Assembly: GCA_024229395.1 (NCBI GenBank)
Contig: JAAESM010000050.1
Location: 1 to 58,042 of the forward strand
Length of the DNA stretch: 58,042 nucleotides
From: Planctomycetota bacterium
GTDB lineage: Bacteria; Planctomycetota; UBA1135
Direction of reading: 5' to 3'
Shown here one piece after another: positions 34,950 through 42,716 of this stretch (position 1 is its first letter; every line of letters begins with the position of its first letter). A program made the translations under genes and the position numbers. A model generated the notes under the pieces. That model ran no database searches. It was given only the letters and a program-made list of their open reading frames with translations, and was not told where the DNA came from.

Positions 34950-36821
34950 TTAGCGGTCTAGATTAGCCTGACAAGCAGCCCAATCCAAGCCCCTATTGCC
35001 ATTAGATGGCAGGCTTCCACGAAGTTCCAAAGCACGATGCAAGATGTTGGCTGCCGCTGGTCCGGAGACCTTTGAGCCGAAATGGTTTGCGCCATAGTCC
35101 CCCCCCTTGCTGGTGCCATAGGACACCACCATCACCAGGACCTCAGGGTCCTCATACGGGCCGTAGCAGACGAAGGACGAGGTGTACTTGTCCTTGAACG
35201 CGCCAGCATTGATCTTGGCCGTACCGGACTTACCGCAGTAAGCGAAGTCTTCTCGGTGTGGCAACCAGGTGCGGTTGCCTTTGTTGACCATCCACAGCAT
35301 GGCCTCTTTGACGTACGACGTGGTCGACTCGCTGAGGATCTCGCGTGGATTCTCTCCCTTACTCTCTGGATTGAAGGTTGGATCCAACAAGGTACCACCA
35401 TTGGCGATCGCAGCCATTGCCATGGCATGCTGGATTGATGGCACGTCAAATGCGTGGCCATAACCCATTCGTGGAATCACGTAGGCCATGCCGTCAGGGC
35501 TGCGCTCCTTGAAGAAGGCCTCGCGGGGCTGTGCGCGGCGCGGCTCGAAAGTCTGACTCAGGCCGTGGATGCGAAACTGCTCTTCGGCGTAGCCGTAGAA
35601 ATCCAACATGTCGGCCATGCCTTCGCGGCCGATGGCGCGCGCGACCTGTGCGAACACGATATTTGAGGAATAAACAATGCCCTCAAAAGCACGCATTGGT
35701 TTGCGTGGCACGCCACGAGCGTTGCCGATCGCGTGACTGCGCTTGCTATTCGGCGGCAAGAAGGAACCGTTGTGGTCATCGAACCACTGGTTCTCCTTGA
35801 TATCCCCTCGCTCCAAGGCCATCGCCGCAACTAAGGGTTTCATGGTGCTGCCTGGCTCAAAGTTCCAGCGTGCCGGGTTGGTCCAACCATCGAAAGTAAT
35901 CTCTTCGGTCTCTGGATCGAGGCGCTTCTCCATACTGCCATGGACGTCGCTGGGGTCATAGTCCGGCAATCCGACAATGGACAAGACTTGGCCTGTCTTG
36001 ACATCGACCACGATGGTGAAGGTACGCCATGGATTGTGCTCCTCCATCAACAGGATCAGCTGCTCCCGCGCGTATTCCGACAGCTTTAGATCCACCGAGG
36101 TGCGAATATTCGAACCTGCCTCTGCCTCGCGCATATCCAAAGCTGGATTCACGCCATGCTTGCCGGTGACCCGAATGGAACGACGCTTGCCCGGTTTGCC
36201 TTGAAGGTACGCTTTCAGTCCGGCCTCGAATCCAGTGTCTGCCTCCGGGTCGATGCCGCGCTCGGAATCGCCGGGATCACCGCGCAAGCCGATCAAATGA
36301 GACAGCACCGGGCCATTCGGGTAGACACGCTCGAACTCCTGCTGCAAGCTCAAACCTGAATATGGAACTTGCTTCATGACAGCGCGGATTACGCTGCGTT
36401 CGGACGGAGTCAAGCCTTCACGCAAGATCTGGTTGGTCATCGGGCTGACCATCATGGCGCGCCACATGACATCGAACTCCAAACCACAGGCATTTGCCAA
36501 CAGTAGAACCTTCTCTTCGACGTCTTTGGCGGTGAGATTTAGTTCTCCGACACCATGCACCAAACTGCGATCATCGGGATAATAGTTAATGACCAGATTC
36601 CACACGCAGCGATCCTCAGCCAGGACCAAGCCGTTGCGATCGAGGATCGCGCCACTCTGTGCCGGAATAGTAATCGTGGCGGTGGCTTTGTCGAGCGCAT
36701 CTTGCGCGGAAATCATATCTGCTGGGCTCACGGAGACGAGCTTGACCAGCGAAGCAAAATAAAGCATTCCGATAGGCAACAATGCCATGAAAGGACGGAA
36801 CGCCTGGGGGGGGTGGCTCAC
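34950..36821 (-). CDS. ftsI: Class B penicillin-binding protein (FtsI/PBP2B-like transpeptidase)
   Basis: The protein has 623 residues with a membrane anchor at about 10-30 (FMALLPIGMLYFASLVKLV). It cross-links peptidoglycan stem peptides. The N-terminal PBP-dimer region (about 50-250) contains 'GAILDRNGLVLAEDRCVW'. The transpeptidase domain has the catalytic STMK (in FEPGSTMKPLVAAMAL), a YSSN motif (SxN) and KSGTAK (KTG box). The GTG start 36819-36821 overlaps the TGA of the FtsL-like gene. No PASTA domain is present. It is expected to work with FtsW. Confidence 0.93.
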   Translation of the reverse strand: MSHPPQAFRPFMALLPIGMLYFASLVKLVSVSPADMISAQDALDKATATITIPAQSGAILDRNGLVLAEDRCVWNLVINYYPDDRSLVHGVGELNLTAKDVEEKVLLLANACGLEFDVMWRAMMVSPMTNQILREGLTPSERSVIRAVMKQVPYSGLSLQQEFERVYPNGPVLSHLIGLRGDPGDSERGIDPEADTGFEAGLKAYLQGKPGKRRSIRVTGKHGVNPALDMREAEAGSNIRTSVDLKLSEYAREQLILLMEEHNPWRTFTIVVDVKTGQVLSIVGLPDYDPSDVHGSMEKRLDPETEEITFDGWTNPARWNFEPGSTMKPLVAAMALERGDIKENQWFDDHNGSFLPPNSKRSHAIGNARGVPRKPMRAFEGIVYSSNIVFAQVARAIGREGMADMLDFYGYAEEQFRIHGLSQTFEPRRAQPREAFFKERSPDGMAYVIPRMGYGHAFDVPSIQHAMAMAAIANGGTLLDPTFNPESKGENPREILSESTTSYVKEAMLWMVNKGNRTWLPHREDFAYCGKSGTAKINAGAFKDKYTSSFVCYGPYEDPEVLVMVVSYGTSKGGDYGANHFGSKVSGPAAANILHRALELRGSLPSNGNRGLDWAACQANLDR

Positions 36822-37066
36822 AGTTGGGGGAGATTGTTGATTTCTTGTTGTTGTTTTCTTCTGTCTAGCTCGCGCTGCAGGTTAGCTGGTGAGGTGACCT
36901 CGTTAAAGAGGCTTGTGCAAAAGTTTATGCGTAGGGTGCATTCGTCTTTGCAACGACGAGTAACCTCAATACGACCGCGAGCAGCAGTGGCCTCGTTGCG
37001 CAGTCCGAGACCACCCAACAGCTCTAGCAATAGAACCACCAATAGGACCGCAATCCTTTCGTTCAC
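36818..37066 (-). CDS. Small membrane protein in the ftsL position
   Basis: The protein has 82 residues: one N-terminal membrane helix (IAVLLVVLLLELLGGLGL), a short polar middle with three Cys (RRCKDECTLRINFC), and a charged Gln/Glu/Arg C-terminus (LQRELDRRKQQQEI) that could coil. It is encoded between rsmH and ftsI with GTGA overlaps on both sides, exactly where FtsL is found in dcw clusters. Sequence similarity to FtsL is too weak to be certain, so the name is positional. Confidence 0.6.
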   Translation of the reverse strand: MNERIAVLLVVLLLELLGGLGLRNEATAARGRIEVTRRCKDECTLRINFCTSLFNEVTSPANLQRELDRRKQQQEINNLPQL

Positions 37067-38010
37067 TTGGCGACCCCAACACTTGTACGTCCCAAGGCAC
37101 GCAGACGCGCGCTACGGGAACGCGGGTTGGAGCGCATCTCGGATTGGTTGGCGACGGTGCCACGTGGAATCAAGTTGTTGTACTCGCCGCCACGTGCTTC
37201 ATTGCGAAAGCTGTGCTTGGCTAATCGGTCTTCCAAGGAGTGGAATGAGATCACCGCCAAGCGTCCACCTGGCGCCAACAAACGAGGTGCGGCGTGCAGG
37301 AAGGCATCGATCTCATCGAGCTCGCGGTTGACCGCAATACGTAAGGCCTGGAAAGTGCGTGTGGCCGGGTTGTGACCACTACGCCCACCAGGAATGGTGC
37401 GTGCGACCAGATCCGCCAACTGCGAAGTTCGCAGCAACGGACCGAAACGGCGCTGCTTGATGATGGCGTTGGCGATACGTCGCGAGAAACGCTCCTCGCC
37501 ATAGACGCGCAGCCACTTCTCTATGTCATCTTCGGAGGCGTTGGCCAACAGCACGGCGGCCGACGTTTTCTGCAAGGTGCGATCCATGCGCATATCGAGT
37601 GGCCCGTCCTGTTGAAAGGAGAAGCCGCGATCGCGATCATCGATTTGATCGGACGACACACCGAAGTCGGCGAGAATGCCGGCTACAGGACCCGCGCCAG
37701 CGTTCTCGACCAGACTTTCGATGGCTGAAAAAGGCGCGTGCGCAAACTGCACGCGATCGCCGAATTCCTCGAGACGTTGGCGAGCACGCTCCAATGCTTG
37801 AGCATCGCGATCGATGGCGAGTAGTCGCACATCCGAACTAGCGCTCAATACCGCGTGGGCATGCCCACCACCGCCGACGGTGGCGTCGACAAAGAACCCA
37901 CCGCGTTTTGGTTGCAGAGCATCAAGCACCGCATCCATCAACACCGGTTGGTGACGTGATGGCATCAGCGGGCCTGATGGAGTTGCGAGGTGGCGGCAGA
38001 CAAGAATCAC
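37063..38010 (-). CDS. rsmH: 16S rRNA m4C1402 methyltransferase
   Basis: The protein has 315 residues from GTG 38008-38010, which overlaps the mraZ TGA, with GGAGG just upstream. An internal ATG at MPSRHQPVLMDAVL is where most RsmH proteins align and may also be used. The enzyme N4-methylates C1402 in 16S rRNA. SAM-binding motifs are FFVDATVGGGGHAHAVLSA, 'LLAIDRDAQAL' and GILADFGVSSDQIDD. 'GFSFQQDGPLDMRMD' and AVISFHSLEDRLAKH are signature RsmH segments. It is the second gene of the dcw cluster. Confidence 0.95.
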   Translation of the reverse strand: MILVCRHLATPSGPLMPSRHQPVLMDAVLDALQPKRGGFFVDATVGGGGHAHAVLSASSDVRLLAIDRDAQALERARQRLEEFGDRVQFAHAPFSAIESLVENAGAGPVAGILADFGVSSDQIDDRDRGFSFQQDGPLDMRMDRTLQKTSAAVLLANASEDDIEKWLRVYGEERFSRRIANAIIKQRRFGPLLRTSQLADLVARTIPGGRSGHNPATRTFQALRIAVNRELDEIDAFLHAAPRLLAPGGRLAVISFHSLEDRLAKHSFRNEARGGEYNNLIPRGTVANQSEMRSNPRSRSARLRALGRTSVGVAK

Positions 38011-38486
38011 TGGCCCCCCTCCTCAGGTACATAGTCAGGGTTGCGGAAGGTTGCAGCCTCCGCATCGAAGAATTCATCCGCTGCAGGCAGCGCCATTTCT
38101 TCATAGACCTTGCGGTCCCAAATTTCAAAGTAAGTCAAGCTGCCGACGATCATCGCGTCCCTCCCCATTTCAATGCGGGCGCGCAACTCCTCTGGCAACA
38201 GGATGCGACCTTGTGCATCCAATGGAATCCTTCGCGAGTTAGCACCCAAGCTGCGGCGCAGTAGTTGCGCGTTCCTGGCAGTTTTCTGTTTTGCGACTGC
38301 ACCCTTGATAAAGGCATCGAATGCAGACGAGGTGTAGATGACCAGGCAGCCGTCCGCTTTGTTGACAACCACATGGAAGTGATTGCGCTCGGTGGGGTCT
38401 TCGATTTCCTCGAGGATGCGGCGAGGCACAAAGATGCGACCTTTCGTGTCGATCTTGTGCGCGAATTCACCGTTGAAGCTTCCCAT
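38007..38486 (-). CDS. mraZ: Transcriptional regulator MraZ
   Basis: The protein has 159 residues and two AbrB/SpoVT-like repeats: 'FAHKIDTKGRIFVPRRI' near residue 8 and RRIPLDAQGRILLPEEL near residue 85, each with the D-x-x-GR core. MraZ forms ring-shaped oligomers and binds repeated boxes in its own promoter to control the dcw operon. It is the first gene of the cluster. Three GTGG repeats at exact 21-base spacing lie 47-92 bases upstream of its start, as expected for autoregulation. Confidence 0.95.
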   Translation of the reverse strand: MGSFNGEFAHKIDTKGRIFVPRRILEEIEDPTERNHFHVVVNKADGCLVIYTSSAFDAFIKGAVAKQKTARNAQLLRRSLGANSRRIPLDAQGRILLPEELRARIEMGRDAMIVGSLTYFEIWDRKVYEEMALPAADEFFDAEAATFRNPDYVPEEGGQ

Positions 38487-38530
38487 GAGTTTAGAGCGGA
38501 TTTGGTGGCGGTCCCGAACCTGAACGCTTT

Positions 38531-38591
38531 CCCCACATTCATGTCCGTTTCCACCACATTCCTATTCTGTTGCCCCACTGGGATTTGGCAA
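38531..38591 (-). promoter_or_regulatory. Candidate mraZ promoter with three 21-bp-spaced MraZ-box-like repeats
   Basis: On the minus strand, GTGG cores lie at 38578-38575, 38557-38554 and 38536-38533, each exactly 21 bases apart and each followed by G/T-rich then A-rich sequence. This resembles the repeated TGGG-type boxes bound by MraZ, though known operators are usually spaced by about 10 bases. A possible -35 (TTGCCA, 38591-38586) and -10 (AGAATA, 38568-38563) with a 17-base spacer overlap the repeats, which suits repression. Experimental start sites are not known. Confidence 0.45.
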
Positions 38592-38593
38592 GA

Positions 38594-38621
38594 AAAAACC
38601 CGGGGAAATGCCCGGGTTTTT
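38594..38621 (-). terminator. Rho-independent terminator of the der/queE operon
   Basis: An 11-bp perfect stem (AAAAACCCGGG with CCCGGGTTTTT) closes a 6-base loop. On the minus strand it ends in a run of Ts. It lies after the 38656-39174 gene and just before the mraZ promoter, so it separates the two operons. Confidence 0.85.
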
Positions 38622-38655
38622 GTGATTTATCGTAAAGGCCTTATTTTACAGAAAC

Positions 38656-39174
38656 TTAAGTAGCTTCTCCTGAATCGATCCCGCCCTCTGATGTGGGATC
38701 CAAGAGACCCGCTAGGACAGCTGACAGCCTCTTGCGGCGCTCCTCCTCCAACTCGCGGGATTCCACTTTGAAGGTGGTTTTGGTCCGCACTTTGCGCAGG
38801 ATCAGGAACTCCACGCCCTTCTTGGACTCGACCCGCTCGAGACGCAATTTGCGATGGCGGACCAGCAAAAGGGTCAGCAGGTAGCGCAAATCAAGGCGCT
38901 CGTCACGCTGGTCGTCGGCAAGCTTCTCAAGGACGGCGAGCAGCATGTCGAAGTCGACCTTCATCGCCCCACCCTTCTCACGGTGCGAGGTACGCCAGTA
39001 GACCACGTCTTGAGAGGCATCGCGGTCATCGAAGGAAGCACGACACAAGTCCACGCGCTGCAGCTCATCTTCGACGATGCGCATCATCGAATAGACTTCT
39101 TCGCCTTCTTGGAAGGTGCGCTCACAATCACTGCAGCACAGTTGCCGCTTGGCGTAGGTCCAGTTCTCAGCCAT
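38656..39174 (-). CDS. Hypothetical protein with N-terminal zinc-ribbon-like motif
   Basis: The protein has 172 residues. The start 'RQLCCSDCERTFQEGEEVYS' has a CxxC-type pair, and 'RVDLCRASFDD' offers a further Cys, resembling a degraded zinc ribbon found in short planctomycete proteins. Residues about 80-130 are Leu/Arg-rich helices (LLAVLEKLADDQ; LDLRYLLTLLLVRHRKLRL). The C-terminus is charged. There is no signal peptide. It is the last gene before the terminator, 3 bases after the lipoprotein gene. Function unknown; a nucleic-acid or protein adaptor role is only a guess. Confidence 0.65.
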   Translation of the reverse strand: MAENWTYAKRQLCCSDCERTFQEGEEVYSMMRIVEDELQRVDLCRASFDDRDASQDVVYWRTSHREKGGAMKVDFDMLLAVLEKLADDQRDERLDLRYLLTLLLVRHRKLRLERVESKKGVEFLILRKVRTKTTFKVESRELEEERRKRLSAVLAGLLDPTSEGGIDSGEAT

Positions 39175-39177
39175 CGA

Positions 39178-39645
39178 TCAACCCGTGATATGCAACTGCG
39201 AAAGCACGTGCTGCATCAGGATGCGAGCACGTGCGGGTTCATCGTCGATGCGTTCCCACTCGGCGGCGGCCGGGTTCATGGTGTCATTGACTTCCATGTT
39301 GCGCTCGGCGATGACGCGCGATTTGAGGATTAGACCTTCCCCATCCGGGTTATCCACAACTTTGAGGATGCCTTGGAAGCGCCGCCCCTTCTTGCTGTAT
39401 GGCTGCAGCTTGGTATCCCAGCCAGAGGTCACACTGCCACGGGTCTCATCGCGCGCGGCCGGCGGGAAACCAGCTTGCACCACCGCCCACTCGCAGGCGT
39501 TGAGCAGATCGCGACGCGGCGGAGCTTTTTCAATGACATACTGAGCCCACTGACCGACGCTATCGTCATCGTCGAGCGGTGGAGTGCTACAGGCCACCGG
39601 CAGGCAAACCAGCAGCAACAAGAGTAGTGGCCAAAGCTTAGGCAT
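39178..39645 (-). CDS. Small predicted lipoprotein, function unknown
   Basis: The protein has 155 residues. The signal peptide ends in a good lipobox (LPVACS, Cys near 19) after a Leu-rich core. The mature part begins with an acidic patch (PPLDDDDSVGQW) and continues with 'LLNACEWAVVQAGFP' and basic-rich beta segments (KKGRRFQGILKVV). It may be a small outer-membrane lipoprotein of the envelope. It lies 27 bases after der and 3 bases before the zinc-ribbon-like gene. No family is recognised. Confidence 0.7.
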   Translation of the reverse strand: MPKLWPLLLLLLVCLPVACSTPPLDDDDSVGQWAQYVIEKAPPRRDLLNACEWAVVQAGFPPAARDETRGSVTSGWDTKLQPYSKKGRRFQGILKVVDNPDGEGLILKSRVIAERNMEVNDTMNPAAAEWERIDDEPARARILMQHVLSQLHITG

Positions 39646-39672
39646 TCGTGGATTCTAGCAGCCCGACGACCG

Positions 39673-41016
39673 CTACCCCTTCTTCGAAGCACTGCGTTCG
39701 CGTTCACGCAGGACCAAACGCAAAGGCACCGCCTTCAAGCCGAGACGCTTGCGCATATCGTTGGTGATGGCGCGAATCGCCTCCTTCTCGAACAGGCGCT
39801 TGCGGTTCACGAATAACAAGAACGACGGCGGGTTCATGCCCAACTGGGTGGCGTACATGACCTTCGGCTTCTCACCACGGCCGCGGAAGCGCAGAGTGCT
39901 GAAGGTCTGCTTGACCATGCGGTTCAGCTCACCGGTTCCAATCTGTACCTTGCCCTCTTCGTGCAAGGCGAGCGCTTCCTTGATCACGCGGTCGATGCCT
40001 TTGCCAGTCATGTTCGAGATCGCCACGATCGGACTGTTCTTGAGGTGTGGCAACTTATGTTCGACATGATCGCGGAAGGTCTGCAGATCGAAGTCTTCGA
40101 CCAGGTCGGTCTTGGTACCCACGATCACTACCGGCCGGAAACGATCGACGATGGTGCGGGCTAGTTCTTGGTCCAAGCGCGCAATAGGCTGGGTCAGGTC
40201 CAGGAACAACAAGGTCAAATCGGCGCGGCGAATCGCCTGGTCACTGCGCGTCAGCGAATAGTATTCAATGGCGTTGGCGACCTTGCCGCGCTTATGCACA
40301 CCAGCGGTATCGACAAGCGTGAGCTGGTGATCGCGCCAGTCCAGGTCGATATCAATGGCGTCGCGGGTTGTGCCGGCGATATCGCTGACGATCACGCGTG
40401 ACTCGCCGAGCAATTTGTTCACAAAGGAAGACTTGCCGGTGTTGCGGCGGCCCATCACAGCAATCTTCAAGCGCTCTACAAAATCGATGTCGACCGGTTC
40501 CGGCAAAGCCTCACCAAGTTCCTCATAGAGCTCTGAAAGGCCCATTCCCTCTTGTGCGGACAAACGCAGGGCGTCGCCCAAACCGAGGGCATGGAAGTCG
40601 CCGACCGCCATTTGAGCGGCGTTGGTCTCACACTTGTTGGCGACCAGGATGACCTTGGCTTCGGAACGGCGCAGGTAGCGCGCCACCTCTTCATCCAACA
40701 AGGTCACACCCTCACGTGCATCGACCACGAATAGCACCACGCTGGCGGCGGTCAAGCCGGTCATCACTTGATACTCGACTGACTCGGCCAAGTCAGCGCG
40801 GTCGACGATGCCGATACCACCGGTATCCATCATGTCGAAATGGAGTTCGAACTCAGGCAGGCTGACCGGCAACACGAAGCGATCGCGGGTGACCCCGGCA
40901 GTATCTTCGACGATGGCGCGGCGCTCACCGAGCACGCGATTGAACAGGGATGACTTGCCAACATTAGGCCGACCGACGATGGCGACCAAGGGCAACTTTG
41001 AAGACTTAGGATTCAT
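39673..41016 (-). CDS. der: Ribosome-biogenesis GTPase Der (EngA)
   Basis: The protein has 447 residues from ATG 41014-41016, which shares one base with the queE stop (TGATG); the frame to 41094 adds a non-conserved leader. Two tandem GTPase domains: the first with VAIVGRPNVGKSSLFNRVLG and 'DTGGIG', the second with VMGRRNTGKSSFVNKLLG, 'DTAGVHKRGK' and GTKTDL. The C-terminal KH-like domain follows (KPKVMYATQLGMNPPSFLLF). Der is needed for 50S subunit maturation. The second P-loop reads GRRNTGKSS instead of the common GRPNVGKSS, still with Lys and Ser. Confidence 0.95.
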   Translation of the reverse strand: MNPKSSKLPLVAIVGRPNVGKSSLFNRVLGERRAIVEDTAGVTRDRFVLPVSLPEFELHFDMMDTGGIGIVDRADLAESVEYQVMTGLTAASVVLFVVDAREGVTLLDEEVARYLRRSEAKVILVANKCETNAAQMAVGDFHALGLGDALRLSAQEGMGLSELYEELGEALPEPVDIDFVERLKIAVMGRRNTGKSSFVNKLLGESRVIVSDIAGTTRDAIDIDLDWRDHQLTLVDTAGVHKRGKVANAIEYYSLTRSDQAIRRADLTLLFLDLTQPIARLDQELARTIVDRFRPVVIVGTKTDLVEDFDLQTFRDHVEHKLPHLKNSPIVAISNMTGKGIDRVIKEALALHEEGKVQIGTGELNRMVKQTFSTLRFRGRGEKPKVMYATQLGMNPPSFLLFVNRKRLFEKEAIRAITNDMRKRLGLKAVPLRLVLRERERSASKKG

Positions 41017-41732
41017 CAGCGAATTCCGAGTACAGGGTGCATTTGCGGGAGCACGCGTAGATCCAGGTTGAAGCGCGCAAAGGCGACACTCCAATCCACA
41101 AGCTGTTGCCCAGTGGGCGGCTTGGGGCCAGCACCGAACGGTGTGACTGGCTGCAGAAAAACGCTGCTATGAGGTGCGAGGTGCTCGACTTGATGCAAGA
41201 CATCTTCGAGCTCCAACGCGGTAGTGGTTTCAGTGACCACTAACTTGATTTGAACTGCTACACCACTGTGGCGCGCTGCCATCAGGCATTCCGCGGGCTG
41301 CAACAACTCTTGACCTTGGCGAATCTCGCTTGGCAGTTTCCAATCCAACGACAGCAACTGAACGAAGGGCAAGACGCGTTGCAGTTCGGCAGCGAGAATG
41401 CCGGCAGTTTCCAACAACACTGGGCCGCCCCAAGTGGGCAACCAAGCGCACAAGAAATCCGTCTGCTGCAAGGGTTCGCCGCCGGTAACGGACAACATCA
41501 AATCACTGCGCTGCAAATTGGCTTTAGCCAGCAAACCGTCGAGTTCAGCCTCTAACTCGGAAATAGAGCGGGTCTCGGTCGGGCTCCAAGAACGCGGTGT
41601 ATCACAATAAGTGCACCGCAAAGGACAACCGCCCAAGCGCAAGAACAGATGCGCGCGCCCGACCTCTAAGCCTTCACCTTGAAGGCTGAGGAAGGTCTCG
41701 TCGACAGCGACGGTGGTAGTTTCCGGAGTCAT
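41016..41732 (-). CDS. queE: 7-carboxy-7-deazaguanine synthase (radical SAM)
   Basis: The protein has 238 residues from ATG 41730-41732 (MTPETTTVAVDETFLSLQGE); the longer frame to 41798 runs through a GC-rich hairpin and is rejected. It carries out the ring contraction step of queuosine synthesis. The FLSLQGEG start and CPLRCTYC (CxxxCxxC, Fe-S cluster for SAM) are typical. 'LSVTGGEPLQQTDFLCAWL' is the GGEP motif, and SLDWKLPSEIRQGQELL matches the later conserved region. No queC, queD or queF gene lies in the window. Confidence 0.92.
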   Translation of the reverse strand: MTPETTTVAVDETFLSLQGEGLEVGRAHLFLRLGGCPLRCTYCDTPRSWSPTETRSISELEAELDGLLAKANLQRSDLMLSVTGGEPLQQTDFLCAWLPTWGGPVLLETAGILAAELQRVLPFVQLLSLDWKLPSEIRQGQELLQPAECLMAARHSGVAVQIKLVVTETTTALELEDVLHQVEHLAPHSSVFLQPVTPFGAGPKPPTGQQLVDWSVAFARFNLDLRVLPQMHPVLGIR

Positions 41733-41754
41733 CACGACTGCAGCAGCATGGGAA

Positions 41755-41785
41755 CGCCCCCGGCGACAAAGTCGGGCCGGGGGCG
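41755..41785 (-). other. Strong GC hairpin in front of queE
   Basis: CGCCCCCGGC (41755-41764) pairs perfectly with GCCGGGGGCG (41776-41785), and the inner GAC/GTC can pair too. On the minus strand it lies 23 bases upstream of the queE start and just after another hairpin (GCCTGC/GCAGGC, about 41791-41807). It may limit read-through or translation of queE. It does not match the preQ1 riboswitch layout I know. Confidence 0.4.
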
Positions 41786-41828
41786 GAGGGGCCTGCACAA
41801 GGCAGGCGTTTTGGAGAGCAGCCGAAGC

Positions 41829-42110
41829 TTAGTCAGCGGCGACTTCGCCAGCGGCCTCAGCGGCACGCGCAGCGGCATCGGCGGCTTCCTGAGCGGCGAT
41901 GGCTTCTTCGCGCTCTGCAGCAGCGATGGCCTTCAACTGACGCTTGGTCACGGTACGGAAGCTAGTACGCACCTTTGGCAGACCCATTGGGTTAGCGCCT
42001 TCTTCGAACTCATTGCGCTCCATGAGCTTGTCGATCCGTTCACGACGGGTGAACACGGAGCGAGTGGTGGCAATGCCGCCACCGAGGTTCAAGGATTTGT
42101 GAATGGACAT
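41829..42110 (-). CDS. PVC-type small basic protein with Ala-rich extension
   Basis: The protein has 93 residues. The start (MSIHKSL, then TRSVFTRRERIDKLMERNEF and GLPKVRTSFRTVTKR) matches the short basic protein that I know from Chlamydiae, Verrucomicrobia and Planctomycetes (TIGR04137-like), thought to be linked to the ribosome. The usual protein ends near the KxR stretch; here about 30 Ala/Glu-rich residues follow, and they would form a helix. It lies 19 bases after the upstream TM protein gene. Function remains unproven. Confidence 0.7.
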   Translation of the reverse strand: MSIHKSLNLGGGIATTRSVFTRRERIDKLMERNEFEEGANPMGLPKVRTSFRTVTKRQLKAIAAAEREEAIAAQEAADAAARAAEAAGEVAAD

Positions 42111-42129
42111 GGATCTAAGTTCTTATGGT

Positions 42130-42627
42130 TCAATCGGACAAGCCGGGCCGAGGCTCAATGCTGGCACCCTGAAAAGGGTTTTCTCCAGCGCTCCCCTCAA
42201 GGGAAGTGTTCTGAATTTCTACGAGCAGGTCTTGCAGGGCTTTGGGATCTTCGTTGGCGCCGACGTAAAGGGCCAATTGCTCCTGGCCTGAAGAGTCGGA
42301 CACCCGGACCAGATTCACGTCATCATACCCTTTTCCTAGCAATGCACGACCGTCATTTTGTCCTTGCTCTTGACGAGTGAGCTCATAGCGATTGGCCAGA
42401 ATGCCATAAGTCACCTTTTCAGGGCCGCCAAACTTGGCATAAAGGCCCCAAGCCACAAGGATTACCACGACCAAGCCACCCAGAATCTTCAGCGCTGCTG
42501 GCGGAATGGTGAAGTCAAAAGATCGTTGAGGGCGTGATGGACCGCTAGGTGTAGGCGAACCGGTGCCGGCCTCGCGGTCTTCCCGCTGGCGTAGTACATC
42601 CAATAATTCGCGTTTTCTAGGTGTCAT
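42130..42627 (-). CDS. Hypothetical single-pass membrane protein
   Basis: The protein has 165 residues. A basic, disordered cytoplasmic start (TPRKRELLDVLRQREDREAG) is followed by one membrane helix at about 48-66 (ILGGLVVVILVAWGLYAKF) and an outer domain of about 95 residues. That domain has 'YGILANRYELTRQEQG' and LALYVGANEDPKALQDLL, suggesting a small alpha/beta fold. It is the first gene of the minus-strand operon with the small basic protein, queE and der. I do not recognise its family. Confidence 0.7.
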   Translation of the reverse strand: MTPRKRELLDVLRQREDREAGTGSPTPSGPSRPQRSFDFTIPPAALKILGGLVVVILVAWGLYAKFGGPEKVTYGILANRYELTRQEQGQNDGRALLGKGYDDVNLVRVSDSSGQEQLALYVGANEDPKALQDLLVEIQNTSLEGSAGENPFQGASIEPRPGLSD

Positions 42628-42716
42628 CAGGGTCTCAGAGCCGAGAAAGGATAACCGCCACAGGGTCGAATGGCAAACACCCGAAGGTGCTGCGGGGTTA
42701 TGGCAGAATAGCCGCC

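Noticed and set aside
36818..37066. Firm naming of the 82-residue protein as FtsL
   Set aside because: Position and topology fit, but the sequence lacks a clear leucine-zipper coiled coil, so the symbol is withheld.
41733..41828. preQ1 riboswitch before queE
   Set aside because: The leader is made of GC-rich stems without the short hairpin plus A-rich tail of preQ1-I, and I see no preQ1-II or -III layout.
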